Source of the DNA: Pseudomonas sp. L5B5 | GTDB taxonomy: Bacteria > Pseudomonadota > Gammaproteobacteria > Pseudomonadales > Pseudomonadaceae | Assembly (NCBI RefSeq): GCF_020520285.1 | Contig: NZ_CP084742.1 | Coordinates: forward strand, 2,914,001-2,978,000 | Length of the DNA stretch: 64,000 bases | Direction of reading: 5' to 3' | Part shown: positions 9,730-18,505 of the stretch, piece after piece | Numbering within the stretch: the stretch's first letter is position 1 | Layout: each line of letters opens with the position of its first letter | The notes under the pieces: model-generated | Told to the model about the DNA's origin: nothing | The model's database searches: none | The model's input: only the letters and a program-made list of their open reading frames with translations | Program-made: the position numbers and the translations under genes

Positions 9730-10412
9730 GTGAGGCTCCGGGTCACGGCCGAGAGCAGTTGCTCTTCATCCAGCAAGCGCAGGCTGCGTCCCTGCCATTG
9801 CAGCACGCCACGGGTGTACTTGGCACTGGCCTGTTCGCCGGAAGTCGAAGCGTGGTCGAGAATGCGTTCCTCGATGGCGTGGATGCCAAGCACCTCGTCC
9901 ACCGGCACCACTACCGGGCCACCGTCGGCCCCAATGATCAGCATCCGCGGCATCACCCGTCCCGCGGCAGCCACCGCGGGCGTGCTGTCGAGCCCCAGCA
10001 ATTCGGTCAGCGACAGGCAGGCCACCAGCGCGCCTCGGACATTGGCCACCCCCAGCAGCGCCCGCGAGCGCTGATGCGGCAGGGAGTGAATCGCCTGCTG
10101 TGGTGCCACCTCCAGCAAGCAGCGGGTCGGCAGGCCCAGCCACTCCTCGCCAAGGCGGAACATCACCAGCGAACGGGTCGCTACCGCGCTGTCGACCTCA
10201 TGGGCCACCGAGTGCTCAAGGTCCTCCTGGCGCAACGAATAGCGGTCCAGCAGGCGCGTGGCAGCGGCGGAATACACCGAGCAGTTGCGGCAATGGATAT
10301 GCTCGGCCAGCAGCGGACAGGACTTGTCGCCATGGATGCCGATGCGGTTCCAGCAATCATCGATGGCCTGCGCATCTTCACGGGTCACATCCAATGAGTA
10401 GGGATGGCTCAT
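9726..10412 (-). CDS. wspD: CheW-like adaptor WspD
   Basis: This encodes 228 residues. An N-terminal Cys/His-containing stretch (ISO-like segment NRIGIHGDKSCPLLAEHIHCRNCSVY) precedes a CheW domain (about residues 70-215: FRLGEEWLGLPTRCLLEV, then VRGALVACLSL). It links WspA to the kinase WspE. Wsp carries two CheW proteins, and this is the longer one with the extra N-terminal segment. It overlaps wspC and wspE by 4 bases each. Confidence 0.94.
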   Translation of the reverse strand: MSHPYSLDVTREDAQAIDDCWNRIGIHGDKSCPLLAEHIHCRNCSVYSAAATRLLDRYSLRQEDLEHSVAHEVDSAVATRSLVMFRLGEEWLGLPTRCLLEVAPQQAIHSLPHQRSRALLGVANVRGALVACLSLTELLGLDSTPAVAAAGRVMPRMLIIGADGGPVVVPVDEVLGIHAIEERILDHASTSGEQASAKYTRGVLQWQGRSLRLLDEEQLLSAVTRSLT

Positions 10413-11677
10413 CGTTTCAACTCACTGTCGGCGGTGCGAGAGCTGCGGGCGGCACGCTCCTGCAAACGTTGGGCGCCGGCCACATCACCCTGGGAGGCCA
10501 GCAGCGCAGCCAGGTGCGCCAGGGCCTCGGGGTGCTGCGGCGCCAGGTACAGGGCCTTGCGATAGAAACCCTGGGCCTCCATGGCGTTGCCGGCCACGTC
10601 GCTGAGCAGGCCCAGCCAGTAGAACACCTGGGCCACCGGCTCATGCTGCTGCAGGTAGCGCTCACAGGCGGCGCGGGCTTCGGCGCTCTTGCCCTCGTTG
10701 GCCAGCGTGGCGATGCTGGCCAGCAGGCTGGCGGCCTCGCTGGCCGGCTCTGCGGGCGCGGCCACCGGTTGCGCGGCCCGTGCGGTAAAAGGACGCGGGC
10801 GCGGCGGCACCACCACACTGCGCGGCGGGATCGGCAACGGCAGCGGCAAGGGCAGCACCGGGGCCGGCGTGGGCTCGGGCTCGCTGTACCGGCTGAAGGC
10901 GAAAGACTGGGGAATGCCGATCGAACGCATGCCCAGGCGCCCCAGCAAGCTGCCCTCGGCCGGGCCGATGAACAGCACGCCCTCTTCATGGGTCAGGCGC
11001 TTGAGCACTTCGAACACCTGGCGCTGGGTCGGCTGGTCGAAGTAGATCAGCAGGTTGCGGCAGAACACGAAGTCGAAGACCGGCTCGGAGGCCAGCAACC
11101 CCGGCTCCAACACGTTGCCGACCTGCAAGCGCACCTGCTCACGGACCCGTTCGCTCAGGCTGTAGCGGTCGCCATCGGCGACGAAGTGGCGCTCACGAAA
11201 CCCGGTGTCCTGTCCGCGAAAGGAGTTCTTGCCGTAGACCGCGCGCTTGGCGCGTTCCACCGACAATGGGCTGACGTCCAGGCCATCGACCTTGAACTGA
11301 TGGGGTGCCAGGCCACCGTCGAGCAGGGCCATTGCGATCGAATAGGGCTCCTCGCCGGTGGAACAGGGCAGGCTCAGCAACCGCAAGGCGCGCATGCCCT
11401 TGATCTGGGCCAGGCGTGCAGTGGCCAGCTTGACCAGGGTGGCGAAGGATTCCGGGTAGCGGAAGAACCAGGTCTCGGGAACGATCACCGCCTCGATCAG
11501 CGCCTGCTGCTCGTCCCGCGAACCCAGCAGCCGCTGCCAATATTCGTCGCTGCCCTGGATATGCAAGGCATTGCAGCGCTGGCGCACCGCCCGCTCGATG
11601 ATCGCCGGCCCCACGGAGGCGACGTCCAGGCCAATGCGCTCCTTGAGGAAGTCGAAAAACCGTTGCTCGGCGCTCAT
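10409..11677 (-). CDS. wspC: CheR-like methyltransferase with TPR tail, WspC
   Basis: This encodes 422 residues. The CheR methyltransferase domain (about residues 1-270) shows the SAM-binding signature LPCSTGEEPYSIAMALLD and the VFCRNLLIYFD motif. A Pro/Arg/Ala-rich linker (about 280-325, with repeated PLPLPIPP) joins it to a C-terminal TPR region containing QVFYWLGLLSDVAGNAMEAQ and FYRKALYLAPQHPEALAHL. The enzyme methylates WspA glutamates and opposes WspF. It overlaps wspB and wspD by 4 bases each. Confidence 0.96.
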   Translation of the reverse strand: MSAEQRFFDFLKERIGLDVASVGPAIIERAVRQRCNALHIQGSDEYWQRLLGSRDEQQALIEAVIVPETWFFRYPESFATLVKLATARLAQIKGMRALRLLSLPCSTGEEPYSIAMALLDGGLAPHQFKVDGLDVSPLSVERAKRAVYGKNSFRGQDTGFRERHFVADGDRYSLSERVREQVRLQVGNVLEPGLLASEPVFDFVFCRNLLIYFDQPTQRQVFEVLKRLTHEEGVLFIGPAEGSLLGRLGMRSIGIPQSFAFSRYSEPEPTPAPVLPLPLPLPIPPRSVVVPPRPRPFTARAAQPVAAPAEPASEAASLLASIATLANEGKSAEARAACERYLQQHEPVAQVFYWLGLLSDVAGNAMEAQGFYRKALYLAPQHPEALAHLAALLASQGDVAGAQRLQERAARSSRTADSELKR

Positions 11678-12210
11678 CGAGGCTCCCCAAGCTCAGCCGG
11701 ATCCAGCGGCGGGCTGGGAAACAACAGCTCGCGCACCGGCGGCCCCAGCAGATCGTCGACCCGCACCCACTGCAGCAGGCCCTCGGCATCCTCCAGCACC
11801 GGCCCCAGGTAGGGTGCCAGCGGGTTATCCAGGCCATAGGACTGGAAGCGCGCCGGATCGCAGCGCAGGGTGTCGTTGGCCTGTTCCAGCAACAGCCCCA
11901 GCACCCGGGCGGGCTGCTGCGCATCGCTGCAGTAGTGCACCAGCACCAACCGGGTGCTGGTGCGCAACTGCGCCGGGTGGCCGAAGGTCAGCTGGCACAG
12001 GTCGACGACCGGCACCACCACTCCGCGGTAGGCAAACACCCCGGCAACCCAGGCCGGGGCCTGGGCGATGGGCTTGAGCTGCAGGCGCGGCAATACCTCC
12101 ACTACATCCACGGCGCGCAGCGCATACCGCTCGCCGCCGATGCGGAACACCAGGAACAGGACGCTTTTGGCCCCGGTAGCGCCATTGCGCTTGTGCGCGA
12201 GCTCATCCAT
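11674..12210 (-). CDS. wspB: CheW-like adaptor WspB
   Basis: This encodes 178 residues, almost entirely one CheW domain (FLVFRIGGERYALRAVDVVE, then GVFAYRGVVVPVVDLCQL). It is a scaffold between WspA and WspE, parallel to WspD. Its first base shares a position with the wspA stop (12210) and its end overlaps wspC by 4 bases, so it is the second gene of the translationally coupled series. Confidence 0.95.
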   Translation of the reverse strand: MDELAHKRNGATGAKSVLFLVFRIGGERYALRAVDVVEVLPRLQLKPIAQAPAWVAGVFAYRGVVVPVVDLCQLTFGHPAQLRTSTRLVLVHYCSDAQQPARVLGLLLEQANDTLRCDPARFQSYGLDNPLAPYLGPVLEDAEGLLQWVRVDDLLGPPVRELLFPSPPLDPAELGEPR

Positions 12211-13832
12211 CAGACTTTGAAACGCGAAACGCCACTGCGCAGCCCTACGGCCACCTGGCTCAGCTCATCGATGGCGAAGCTGGCCTGGCGCAGGGACTCG
12301 ACGGTCTGGCTGCTGGCATCGCCCAGTTGCACCAGCGCGTGGTTGATCTGCTCGGCGCCGGTAGCTTGCGCCTGCATGCCTTCGTTGACCATCAGCACCC
12401 TGGGCGCCAGGGCCTGGACCTGGTGGATGATCTGCGACAGCTGTTCGCCCACCTGCTGCACTTCGGCCATGCCGCGGCGCACCTCCTCGGAGAACTTGTC
12501 CATACCCATGACCCCCGCCGACACCGCCGACTGGATCTCGCGAACCATCTGTTCGATGTCGTAGGTCGCCACTGCCGTCTGGTCCGCCAGGCGCCGCACT
12601 TCGGTGGCCACCACGGCAAACCCGCGTCCGTATTCGCCAGCCTTCTCCGCCTCGATGGCGGCATTGAGCGACAGCAGGTTGGTCTGGTCGGCAACCTTGA
12701 CGATGGTCACCACCACCTGGTTGATGTTGCCGGCCTTCTCGTTGAGGATCCCCAGCTTGGCGTTCACCAGGTCCGCCGCGCCCATGACCGAGTGCATGGT
12801 GTCTTCCATTCGCGCCAGGCCCTGCTGGCCGGAGCCGGCAAGCACAGAGGCCTGGTCGGCAGCGCTGGACACTTCGGTCATGGTGCGCACCAGGTCCCGC
12901 GAGGTCGCGGCGATTTCCCGCGAAGTGGCGCCGATCTCCGTGGTGGTGGCGGCCGTCTCGGTCGCCGTGGCCTGTTGCTGCTTGGACGTGGCGGCGATCT
13001 CGGTGACCGAGGTCGTGACCTGTACCGAGGAACGCTGGGCCTGGGATACCAGGGTCGCCAGCTCGCTCATCATGTCGTTGAAGCCGGTTTCCACGGCGCC
13101 GAATTCGTCCTTGCGCTCCAGGTTCAGGCGCCCGCTCAGGTCACCGGTGCGCATGATATCCAGGAGGTCGACGATGCGGTTCATCGGCGACATGATCGCG
13201 CGCATCAGCAGCAGGCCGCACAGGCCAGCCGCCAGCACTGCCAGCAGCAACGACACGCCCATGCTGACCTTGGCCGTCGCCACGGCGTCGTCTATCGCGG
13301 CGGTGGCGGCATCGGCCACGGCCTTGTTTTCGCTGATGATGTCGTTGAGCTTCGTGCGGCCTGTGATCCAGGCCGGGGTCAGTTGCTCGTTGAACAGGCG
13401 GATGGCCTCGGCGCCCTGCTTGCGCTCATATAGGTCGAGTACCGCTACCTGGATGCGGTTGAATTCCTGGTGATCCTTTTCGAAGGCGTCGAATTCACTC
13501 TGGTCCTCCCGGCTGTTGATGGTCTTCCTGTAGTTGTCCATCTGCGTGACCAGGCGCTGCTCGAAGGCCTTGAAGTCGGCCGCGTCCTCGGCACTGATGT
13601 CCTGATTCTGCTTGAGCCCGATGATTTCCTGGGTCTGGATATAGGTATCGACCCAGGCGCTGCGGATCATCGAACTGAAATAGACCCCGGGCACCGCATC
13701 GTCGCGGACCCGCTGCTCGCCGGCATCGATCTTGAGCAGTCGCGAGTACGAGACGACGACCATCAGCAGCATGATGGCGATGATCACCGCAAAGCTCGCC
13801 AAAATGCGTTGGCGCAATGTCCAATTCTTCAC
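12210..13832 (-). CDS. wspA: Membrane chemoreceptor WspA
   Basis: This encodes 540 residues. TM1 (about 11-31) is followed by a periplasmic four-helix-bundle-like region, TM2 (about 187-212, VSMGVSLLLAVLAAGLCGLL), a HAMP domain, and the cytoplasmic methyl-accepting coiled coil with a conserved tip (NAAIEAEKAGEYGRGFAVVA). WspA clusters laterally in the membrane and senses surface contact or envelope stress. The start is GTG at 13830-13832, supported by GAGGG about 6 bases upstream; no better ATG is nearby. It is the first gene of the wsp operon. Confidence 0.97.
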   Translation of the reverse strand: MKNWTLRQRILASFAVIIAIMLLMVVVSYSRLLKIDAGEQRVRDDAVPGVYFSSMIRSAWVDTYIQTQEIIGLKQNQDISAEDAADFKAFEQRLVTQMDNYRKTINSREDQSEFDAFEKDHQEFNRIQVAVLDLYERKQGAEAIRLFNEQLTPAWITGRTKLNDIISENKAVADAATAAIDDAVATAKVSMGVSLLLAVLAAGLCGLLLMRAIMSPMNRIVDLLDIMRTGDLSGRLNLERKDEFGAVETGFNDMMSELATLVSQAQRSSVQVTTSVTEIAATSKQQQATATETAATTTEIGATSREIAATSRDLVRTMTEVSSAADQASVLAGSGQQGLARMEDTMHSVMGAADLVNAKLGILNEKAGNINQVVVTIVKVADQTNLLSLNAAIEAEKAGEYGRGFAVVATEVRRLADQTAVATYDIEQMVREIQSAVSAGVMGMDKFSEEVRRGMAEVQQVGEQLSQIIHQVQALAPRVLMVNEGMQAQATGAEQINHALVQLGDASSQTVESLRQASFAIDELSQVAVGLRSGVSRFKV

Positions 13833-13865
13833 AGTCAGCCCTCGAACCCATTCAAAAATGGGGGG

Positions 13866-13871
13866 AGTATA
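13866..13871 (-). promoter_or_regulatory. Candidate -10 box of the wsp operon
   Basis: TATACT on the minus strand, 33 bases upstream of the wspA GTG. No clear -35 is seen at the expected distance (ATAAAA-like), so a weak or activator-dependent promoter is possible. The rest of the 13833-14036 gap shows nothing further. Confidence 0.45.
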
Positions 13872-14036
13872 GCCGAGGACGATCCTGGTTTTATGGGCGG
13901 TTTAACGACACGGGGAGGACTTTCAATCAATTTGTGCAACCGCTCTGGATAGCGGTATTGCGCGCAGCCAGCCGCTTCAGCCAGGCATTTCGGCAATTAC
14001 CCGAGGCATAACCGCCATCCCTGGCAGGCGGCCATC

Positions 14037-14762
14037 TCACCCCTCGCCCTGGCGTACCTGCTGTTCCAGTTCGGCCTTGAGCCCCGGGGCCAGTTGCAAC
14101 TGGCGCGCCAGCTCTTCCAGGTAGGCCTTTTCCATGAAGTGCTGCTCGTCCACCAGCAGCAGGCTGGCCAGGTACATCTCGGCGGCCATTTCCGGGGTGC
14201 TGGCCGCCCGAGCCACATCGGCCGGGTCCAGGGGCTTGTTCAGCTCATCGTGCAGCCAGCGCTGCAATTGCGGGTCGTTGTCCAGCCGGCTGAACTCGCC
14301 TTCGATCAGGGCTCGCTCGCGCTCATCCACATGACCATCGGCCTTGGCCGCTGCCACCAGGGCCTTGAGGATGGCCTGGCTATGCTGCTCGGCTTGCTGG
14401 GCCGGCAGGCGATCGAGGGTCTGCGGCTCGTTGCGTGGTGCACCAGCCTGCTGCGCCTGCCAGTTGCCATAGGCCTTGTAGGCCAGCACCCCGAGGGCTG
14501 CCAGGCCACCATAGGCCAGTGCCTTGCCGCCGAACTGGCGGGCCTTCTTGTTGCCCAGCAACAGGCCCATGGCACCGGCGGCCAACGCACCGCCTCCAGC
14601 ACCGGAGAGCAGCCCTCCCAGATTGCCGGTCTTGCCGCCGAGCAAGGCACCCAGGCCAACGGCATCACCCTGTGGTTTGGCCTGCGGGGCAGCACCCGCC
14701 TTGTTCTGCAAAAGCTCCTGGCCGGACTTCAAGAGTTGATCGAGCAAGCCACGGGTATTCAT
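14037..14762 (-). CDS. DUF533 (YebE/TerB-like) protein
   Basis: This encodes 241 residues. The ATG at 14760-14762 (MNTRGLLDQLLKSGQ) is chosen because GGGAGG lies 6 bases upstream; the open frame extends 50 codons further without another good site. A glycine-rich, weakly hydrophobic middle (about 50-115: GALAAGAMGLLLGNKK, ALAYGGLAALGVLAYKAY) precedes a helical TerB-like C-terminal domain (AILKALVAAAKADGHVDERERALI). This layout matches DUF533 proteins such as E. coli YebE, an inner-membrane protein of unclear function that I recall as an envelope-stress gene. It stands alone, downstream of the wsp promoter region. Confidence 0.85.
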   Translation of the reverse strand: MNTRGLLDQLLKSGQELLQNKAGAAPQAKPQGDAVGLGALLGGKTGNLGGLLSGAGGGALAAGAMGLLLGNKKARQFGGKALAYGGLAALGVLAYKAYGNWQAQQAGAPRNEPQTLDRLPAQQAEQHSQAILKALVAAAKADGHVDERERALIEGEFSRLDNDPQLQRWLHDELNKPLDPADVARAASTPEMAAEMYLASLLLVDEQHFMEKAYLEELARQLQLAPGLKAELEQQVRQGEG

Positions 14763-15105
14763 TTGCCACCTCCCAAGAAAAAGTGCTCGCAGATATTCAG
14801 GCTTCAAGCCTAGAGACAAGTGCCCTGAGCCAGGGAACGATAGTGCTTCTGAATGTTGCTTCAGCCACTTCCGACCAACGCCACCCACCGCCTTTGCAGC
14901 ACCTGATTCCACGGCAAGATCCAGCCTCGGCCGATACTGCCCCGGCTCGAAAGGAACCCTGGCAGCGGCGGACCCGAAGCGTGCGTTTGCACGCGCGTTC
15001 GCCAGGCTGGATTAGCGTCACGAGTTACGGCACTATCCGCCGCCATGAAGCGCCGGCTCCCCCTGACCGGCCCCTGAATCCCCTTCGGCAGCAAGGACGT
15101 GCTCC
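14763..15105. other. Non-coding gap between divergent genes
   Basis: These 343 bases separate the divergent DUF533 gene and the small membrane gene at 15106. The only structure seen is a short hairpin, GCGTGC-GTTT-GCACGC (14979-14994). No convincing promoter hexamers, RNA gene or small ORF with an RBS was found. Confidence 0.5.
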
Positions 15106-15558
15106 ATGTCCCGTCATACCCCCATCAAGGCCTCCCTGGATCGCCAGCGAGCGCGACGTCTCAGCCACGACAACAGCAACCGCGACCAGATGGTGCGCAT
15201 CGGCATCGGCCTGGCGGTCCACTCGCTGCCGGTGCTGCTGTTCTACCTGGCTCACGCCTGGGGCATCCCGTTGTACCGCAAGCTGTTCAATCCGGCGGTT
15301 CTGGAGCCGATGGCGCAGCTGCCGTTCTTTCTGCTGATCGTGGTCAGTGCGCTGCTGGCCCTGTTGCCGGGCCTGAGGCTCAAGGTGGGCCTGGTGGCCG
15401 CCCTGGTACTGTTCAATGTCTGGGCCCTGTTCCCCGAGAACCCGATACGCGGCTACGTCTACTGTTTCCTGAGCGGCGTTGCCCCGTTGCTGGCTATCTG
15501 GCTGACGCAACGGCTGTGCCAACGGCTCGATCACCTGGAGTTGGCACATGCCCATTGA
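15106..15558 (+). CDS. Small integral membrane protein of unknown function
   Basis: This encodes 150 residues. A basic N-terminus (SRHTPIKASLDRQRARRLSHDNSNRDQ) is followed by four hydrophobic stretches at about 31-50, 73-90, 93-108 and 115-133, suggesting four membrane helices. AAGGA lies 8 bases before the ATG. The stop overlaps the next gene's start by 11 bases, so the two are probably co-translated. No family was recognised. Confidence 0.8.
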   Translation: MSRHTPIKASLDRQRARRLSHDNSNRDQMVRIGIGLAVHSLPVLLFYLAHAWGIPLYRKLFNPAVLEPMAQLPFFLLIVVSALLALLPGLRLKVGLVAALVLFNVWALFPENPIRGYVYCFLSGVAPLLAIWLTQRLCQRLDHLELAHAH

Positions 15559-16567
15559 ATCCCATCGTGCCCACACAGGGTTGCTCCTGGCTGCCCTGGG
15601 CCTGTTGTTCGGCAGCGCCGCCCAGGCCGGGCCGGTGGCTTGCCCCTCCCAAGACCTGCCGACCTTCGCCCAGGCCTTTGCCGACAGCCCCGAACTGCAA
15701 CAGGCCTTCACCCAGTCACCGTTGATCGAACAACGCCCGGTTTATGACGACCAGGGCAGGGAAGTCACTACCTGGCACAAGCTGACGGGCGACAATCGCT
15801 CGCTGCTGGCCCTGCTCTCCCCCAAGGCCCAGGCCCAAGCCGGGCTGCAAACCCGCTGGGAAGGCCAGACCCTGGTGGTCCATGACGCCCTGGGGGATGT
15901 GGTCCAGGCCTTTGTGTTCGAACAGGGTGCCTGCTGGCAACTGGTGCGCATCGAACAATGGTCCATGGACGGCCTGCTCGACCAGAAGGCTCCCGTCGCG
16001 GAAACCGCCATGCAGCGCCAGCAGCGCAAGGCCGACCTGTTCCTGGGTTATGGCGGGCGCGAGCAGTATCTGTTGACCGGGTACTTCTTCGAACTGGGCC
16101 AGAGCATCCTGCTGGATGCCGCCAGGCATGGCTCGGCCAAGGCTGCCGTGCAAGCCGTCAGCCTGGGGTACTCGGGCATGGCACCGGAGCTCAAGCCAGG
16201 AGAAGCAGAGGAGCTGCTGCTGCCTTACGCCCAGACCGATGCCGATGCAGCCGTCATGCTTTCCATGTACTACTGCGACCCTGCGGGCGATGGTGCAATC
16301 TGCCAGAACCCGGCCCAGGCCGAAGCCACGATCATGCAGGCGTTGCGCAAGCTGGACTCGGGCATGCTCTACGACACCCTTGGCGATGCCCTGGCCAACA
16401 ACCGCTGGGGTACCCGCGACGAAGCTCGGGCCGTGGCCTGTTACCAGCAAGCGCTGCAGCGCGGCTATCTTCCCAGCCTCTCCTCGCTGACCTGGCGCAC
16501 GCGAAAAGGCCAACTGCCTGCCACGCAAGTGCAATGCCTGGAAAACCCGGGGCAACAGCAAGGCTGA
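15548..16567 (+). CDS. Exported protein with weak Sel1-like features
   Basis: This encodes 339 residues. The N-terminus (SHRAHTGLLLAALGLLFG then SAAQAGPVAC) is a Sec signal peptide with likely cleavage after AQA. The mature part starts with a Cys-containing segment. The C-terminal half has tandem helical pieces (GSAKAAVQAVSLGYSGMAPE, DEARAVACYQQALQRGYLPS) that resemble Sel1/TPR repeats. GGAG lies 7 bases before the ATG, inside the end of the preceding membrane-protein gene. Periplasmic location is inferred; the function is unknown. Confidence 0.78.
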   Translation: MPIESHRAHTGLLLAALGLLFGSAAQAGPVACPSQDLPTFAQAFADSPELQQAFTQSPLIEQRPVYDDQGREVTTWHKLTGDNRSLLALLSPKAQAQAGLQTRWEGQTLVVHDALGDVVQAFVFEQGACWQLVRIEQWSMDGLLDQKAPVAETAMQRQQRKADLFLGYGGREQYLLTGYFFELGQSILLDAARHGSAKAAVQAVSLGYSGMAPELKPGEAEELLLPYAQTDADAAVMLSMYYCDPAGDGAICQNPAQAEATIMQALRKLDSGMLYDTLGDALANNRWGTRDEARAVACYQQALQRGYLPSLSSLTWRTRKGQLPATQVQCLENPGQQQG

Positions 16568-16665
16568 GCGCCCACCGGCGCCAGTCTGGCGACACGTCGC
16601 GCGTCGCCCCGCCTTGTTGACTCTTTTTCACAAGAATTGCATTGCCGGGGCGACGCGGCCCTGAG

Positions 16666-16689
16666 TTAATTGAGTGACCGATCAATTAA
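16666..16689. promoter_or_regulatory. Inverted-repeat operator in front of the TetR gene
   Basis: TTAATTGA (16666-16673) and TCAATTAA (16682-16689) are perfect 8-bp arms around an 8-base spacer GTGACCGA. The site lies 17 bases before the chosen start of the TetR gene at 16707, where an autoregulatory TetR operator would be expected. It also contains a GTG that could be misread as a longer start. Confidence 0.7.
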
Positions 16690-16706
16690 TTCGAAAGGCC
16701 CAACGC

Positions 16707-17303
16707 ATGCGCCCTGCCAACCCTGCCCAACGAGAAGCCCGGTGTAACGCGCTACTGGATGCCGCCGCCCGCTGCTTTGCCCAGAGCGGCTTTGTCGCCA
16801 CCCGCACCGCAGACATCTGCCTGCTGGCCGATATGAGCGCCGGTAATCTGTTCCACTACTTCCCCAGCAAACAAGCCGTGCTACTGGCACTGATCGCCCG
16901 CGAAGGCCTGGAAATCCAGCAAGCCATGGACCAGCTGCTGCAACAGCAGGCACCGCTTCTGGCCTTGCAGGGGTTTCTCCAGCACGTCTGCCAACTGGCA
17001 GAGGACCCGAACTACACCGGCCTGGCCCTGGAGATTGCCGCACTCAGCCACAGGGACGCCGAGGTCGCCCGGCTGGCGCGCCACAACGACCAGTTGCTGC
17101 GCAGCGGCCTCGCGGCCCTGGTCCGCCAGGCCAGCGACCTGGGCCTGACCCGTGCCGAACTGTGCGCTGACCAGGCCGCCACCTGGCTGGCCGCGCTCAT
17201 TGACGGTCTGTTCACCCGCATCGCCGTCGATCCGCAGTTCACCCCCCAAACCCAGGCGCCCATGCTGCAGCAACTGGCACTGCACCTGCTGCAAGGAAAC
17301 TGA
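16707..17303 (+). CDS. TetR-family repressor
   Basis: This encodes 198 residues. The N-terminal helix-turn-helix (ALLDAAARCFAQSGFVATRT, then LADMSAGNLFHYFPSKQAV) is typical of the family; the C-terminal half is a helical ligand-binding domain. The ATG at 16707 has AAAGG 8 bases upstream. A GTG 33 bases upstream in frame lies inside the operator palindrome and is rejected as the start. It ends 2 bases before the DUF418 membrane gene, so the pair forms an operon probably repressed by this protein at 16666-16689. The inducer is unknown. Confidence 0.88.
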   Translation: MRPANPAQREARCNALLDAAARCFAQSGFVATRTADICLLADMSAGNLFHYFPSKQAVLLALIAREGLEIQQAMDQLLQQQAPLLALQGFLQHVCQLAEDPNYTGLALEIAALSHRDAEVARLARHNDQLLRSGLAALVRQASDLGLTRAELCADQAATWLAALIDGLFTRIAVDPQFTPQTQAPMLQQLALHLLQGN

Positions 17304-17305
17304 AC

Positions 17306-18505
17306 ATGCAACCAACCCGACCTGGCGCCCGGCAACCGGCCCGCCTGCAACATGTGGATGCGCTGCGTGGGTTCGCCCTGCTGGGCATCCTGGCGGTGAA
17401 CATCTGGTCCTTCGCCGACCCCTACTACGCCTCGCCGGTCAGCAACCCGACCTACTCCAGCGCCCTCGACCACCTGGTCCGCTGGCTGGTATCGATTTTC
17501 TTCGAGGCCAAGTTCTACCTGCTGTTCTCCTTCCTGTTCGGCTACAGCTTCACCTTGCAGATGGCCTCCGCCGAGCGCTCCGGCGAGCGTTTCGTGCCAC
17601 GCATGCTGCGTCGGCAGCTGGGGTTGCTGGCCATCGGCCTGGTACATGGCGCACTGCTGTTCTATGGCGAGATCCTTTCGCTGTACGCCTTGCTGGGGCT
17701 GATCCTGCTGGCGCTGCGTGGGTTGTCGCCACGGGGGGCGACGGTGCTGGCGGTGCTGCTGGTCATCGGCAGCGCCCTGCTGTTCCTGCTCTACGGCGCT
17801 GAGCTGCTGGACGCCGGCTTCCCCGTCGGCCAGCCCGATGGCGGATCGGTACTCAAGGACATGGCCCTGGGTGGCAGCGCCCTGCAGACCCTGACCTACA
17901 ACGCCTCGCACTTGCTGGAAACCGCCTCGGCCCTGTGGCTGCTGCAGGGCCTGAGCACCCTGGCGATGTTCCTGCTGGGCTACGCGGCCGGGCGCAAGGG
18001 GCTGCTGGTGGCGCCCTACCGTTTCGAGCGCCGACTGCCATCGCTGCTGGCCTTCACCCTGCCCATCGGCCTGGGAGGCGCCCTGCTCTACGGCTACTGG
18101 GCCACCTACGCCCCTGGCGGAGGGCTGGAGGTGGTCGGCTACGGCATCAGCCAACTGACCGCGCCATTGCTGTCAGCCAGCTACGCCATGCTGTTGCTCA
18201 AGACCTTCGACTCGCCGCTGGGCCAGCGCCTGTGCCGACACCTGGCGCCATTGGGGCGGATGTCCCTGAGCAACTACCTGCTGCAATCGGTGATCCTTTG
18301 CCTGCTGTTCACCGGTTACGGGCTGGGGCTGATCAACCATGTGCCGCCGCTGGCGTTGCCGCTGGTGGTGATCGCCATCTACCTGATGCAGGTGCACCTC
18401 AGTGCCCTGTGGCTGCGCCATCACCAGTACGGCCCCTGCGAATGGTTGCTGCGAGCGCTGACCCTCGGCGCCTGGCCGAACTGGCGCAAACCGCAGGAGG
18501 CCTAG
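17306..18505 (+). CDS. DUF418 family membrane protein (YeiB-like)
   Basis: This encodes 399 residues with about nine to ten hydrophobic segments. The N-terminus LQHVDALRGFALLGILAVNI, followed by a FEAKFYLLFSFLFGYSF motif, is characteristic of the DUF418/YeiB family, related to acyltransferase-3-like membrane proteins. The C-terminal DUF418 domain includes RMSLSNYLLQSVI. The substrate is not known. AAGGAA lies 7 bases before the ATG, and the gene is directly coupled to the TetR gene upstream. The stop overlaps the stop of the convergent GNAT gene by 4 bases. Confidence 0.9.
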   Translation: MQPTRPGARQPARLQHVDALRGFALLGILAVNIWSFADPYYASPVSNPTYSSALDHLVRWLVSIFFEAKFYLLFSFLFGYSFTLQMASAERSGERFVPRMLRRQLGLLAIGLVHGALLFYGEILSLYALLGLILLALRGLSPRGATVLAVLLVIGSALLFLLYGAELLDAGFPVGQPDGGSVLKDMALGGSALQTLTYNASHLLETASALWLLQGLSTLAMFLLGYAAGRKGLLVAPYRFERRLPSLLAFTLPIGLGGALLYGYWATYAPGGGLEVVGYGISQLTAPLLSASYAMLLLKTFDSPLGQRLCRHLAPLGRMSLSNYLLQSVILCLLFTGYGLGLINHVPPLALPLVVIAIYLMQVHLSALWLRHHQYGPCEWLLRALTLGAWPNWRKPQEA

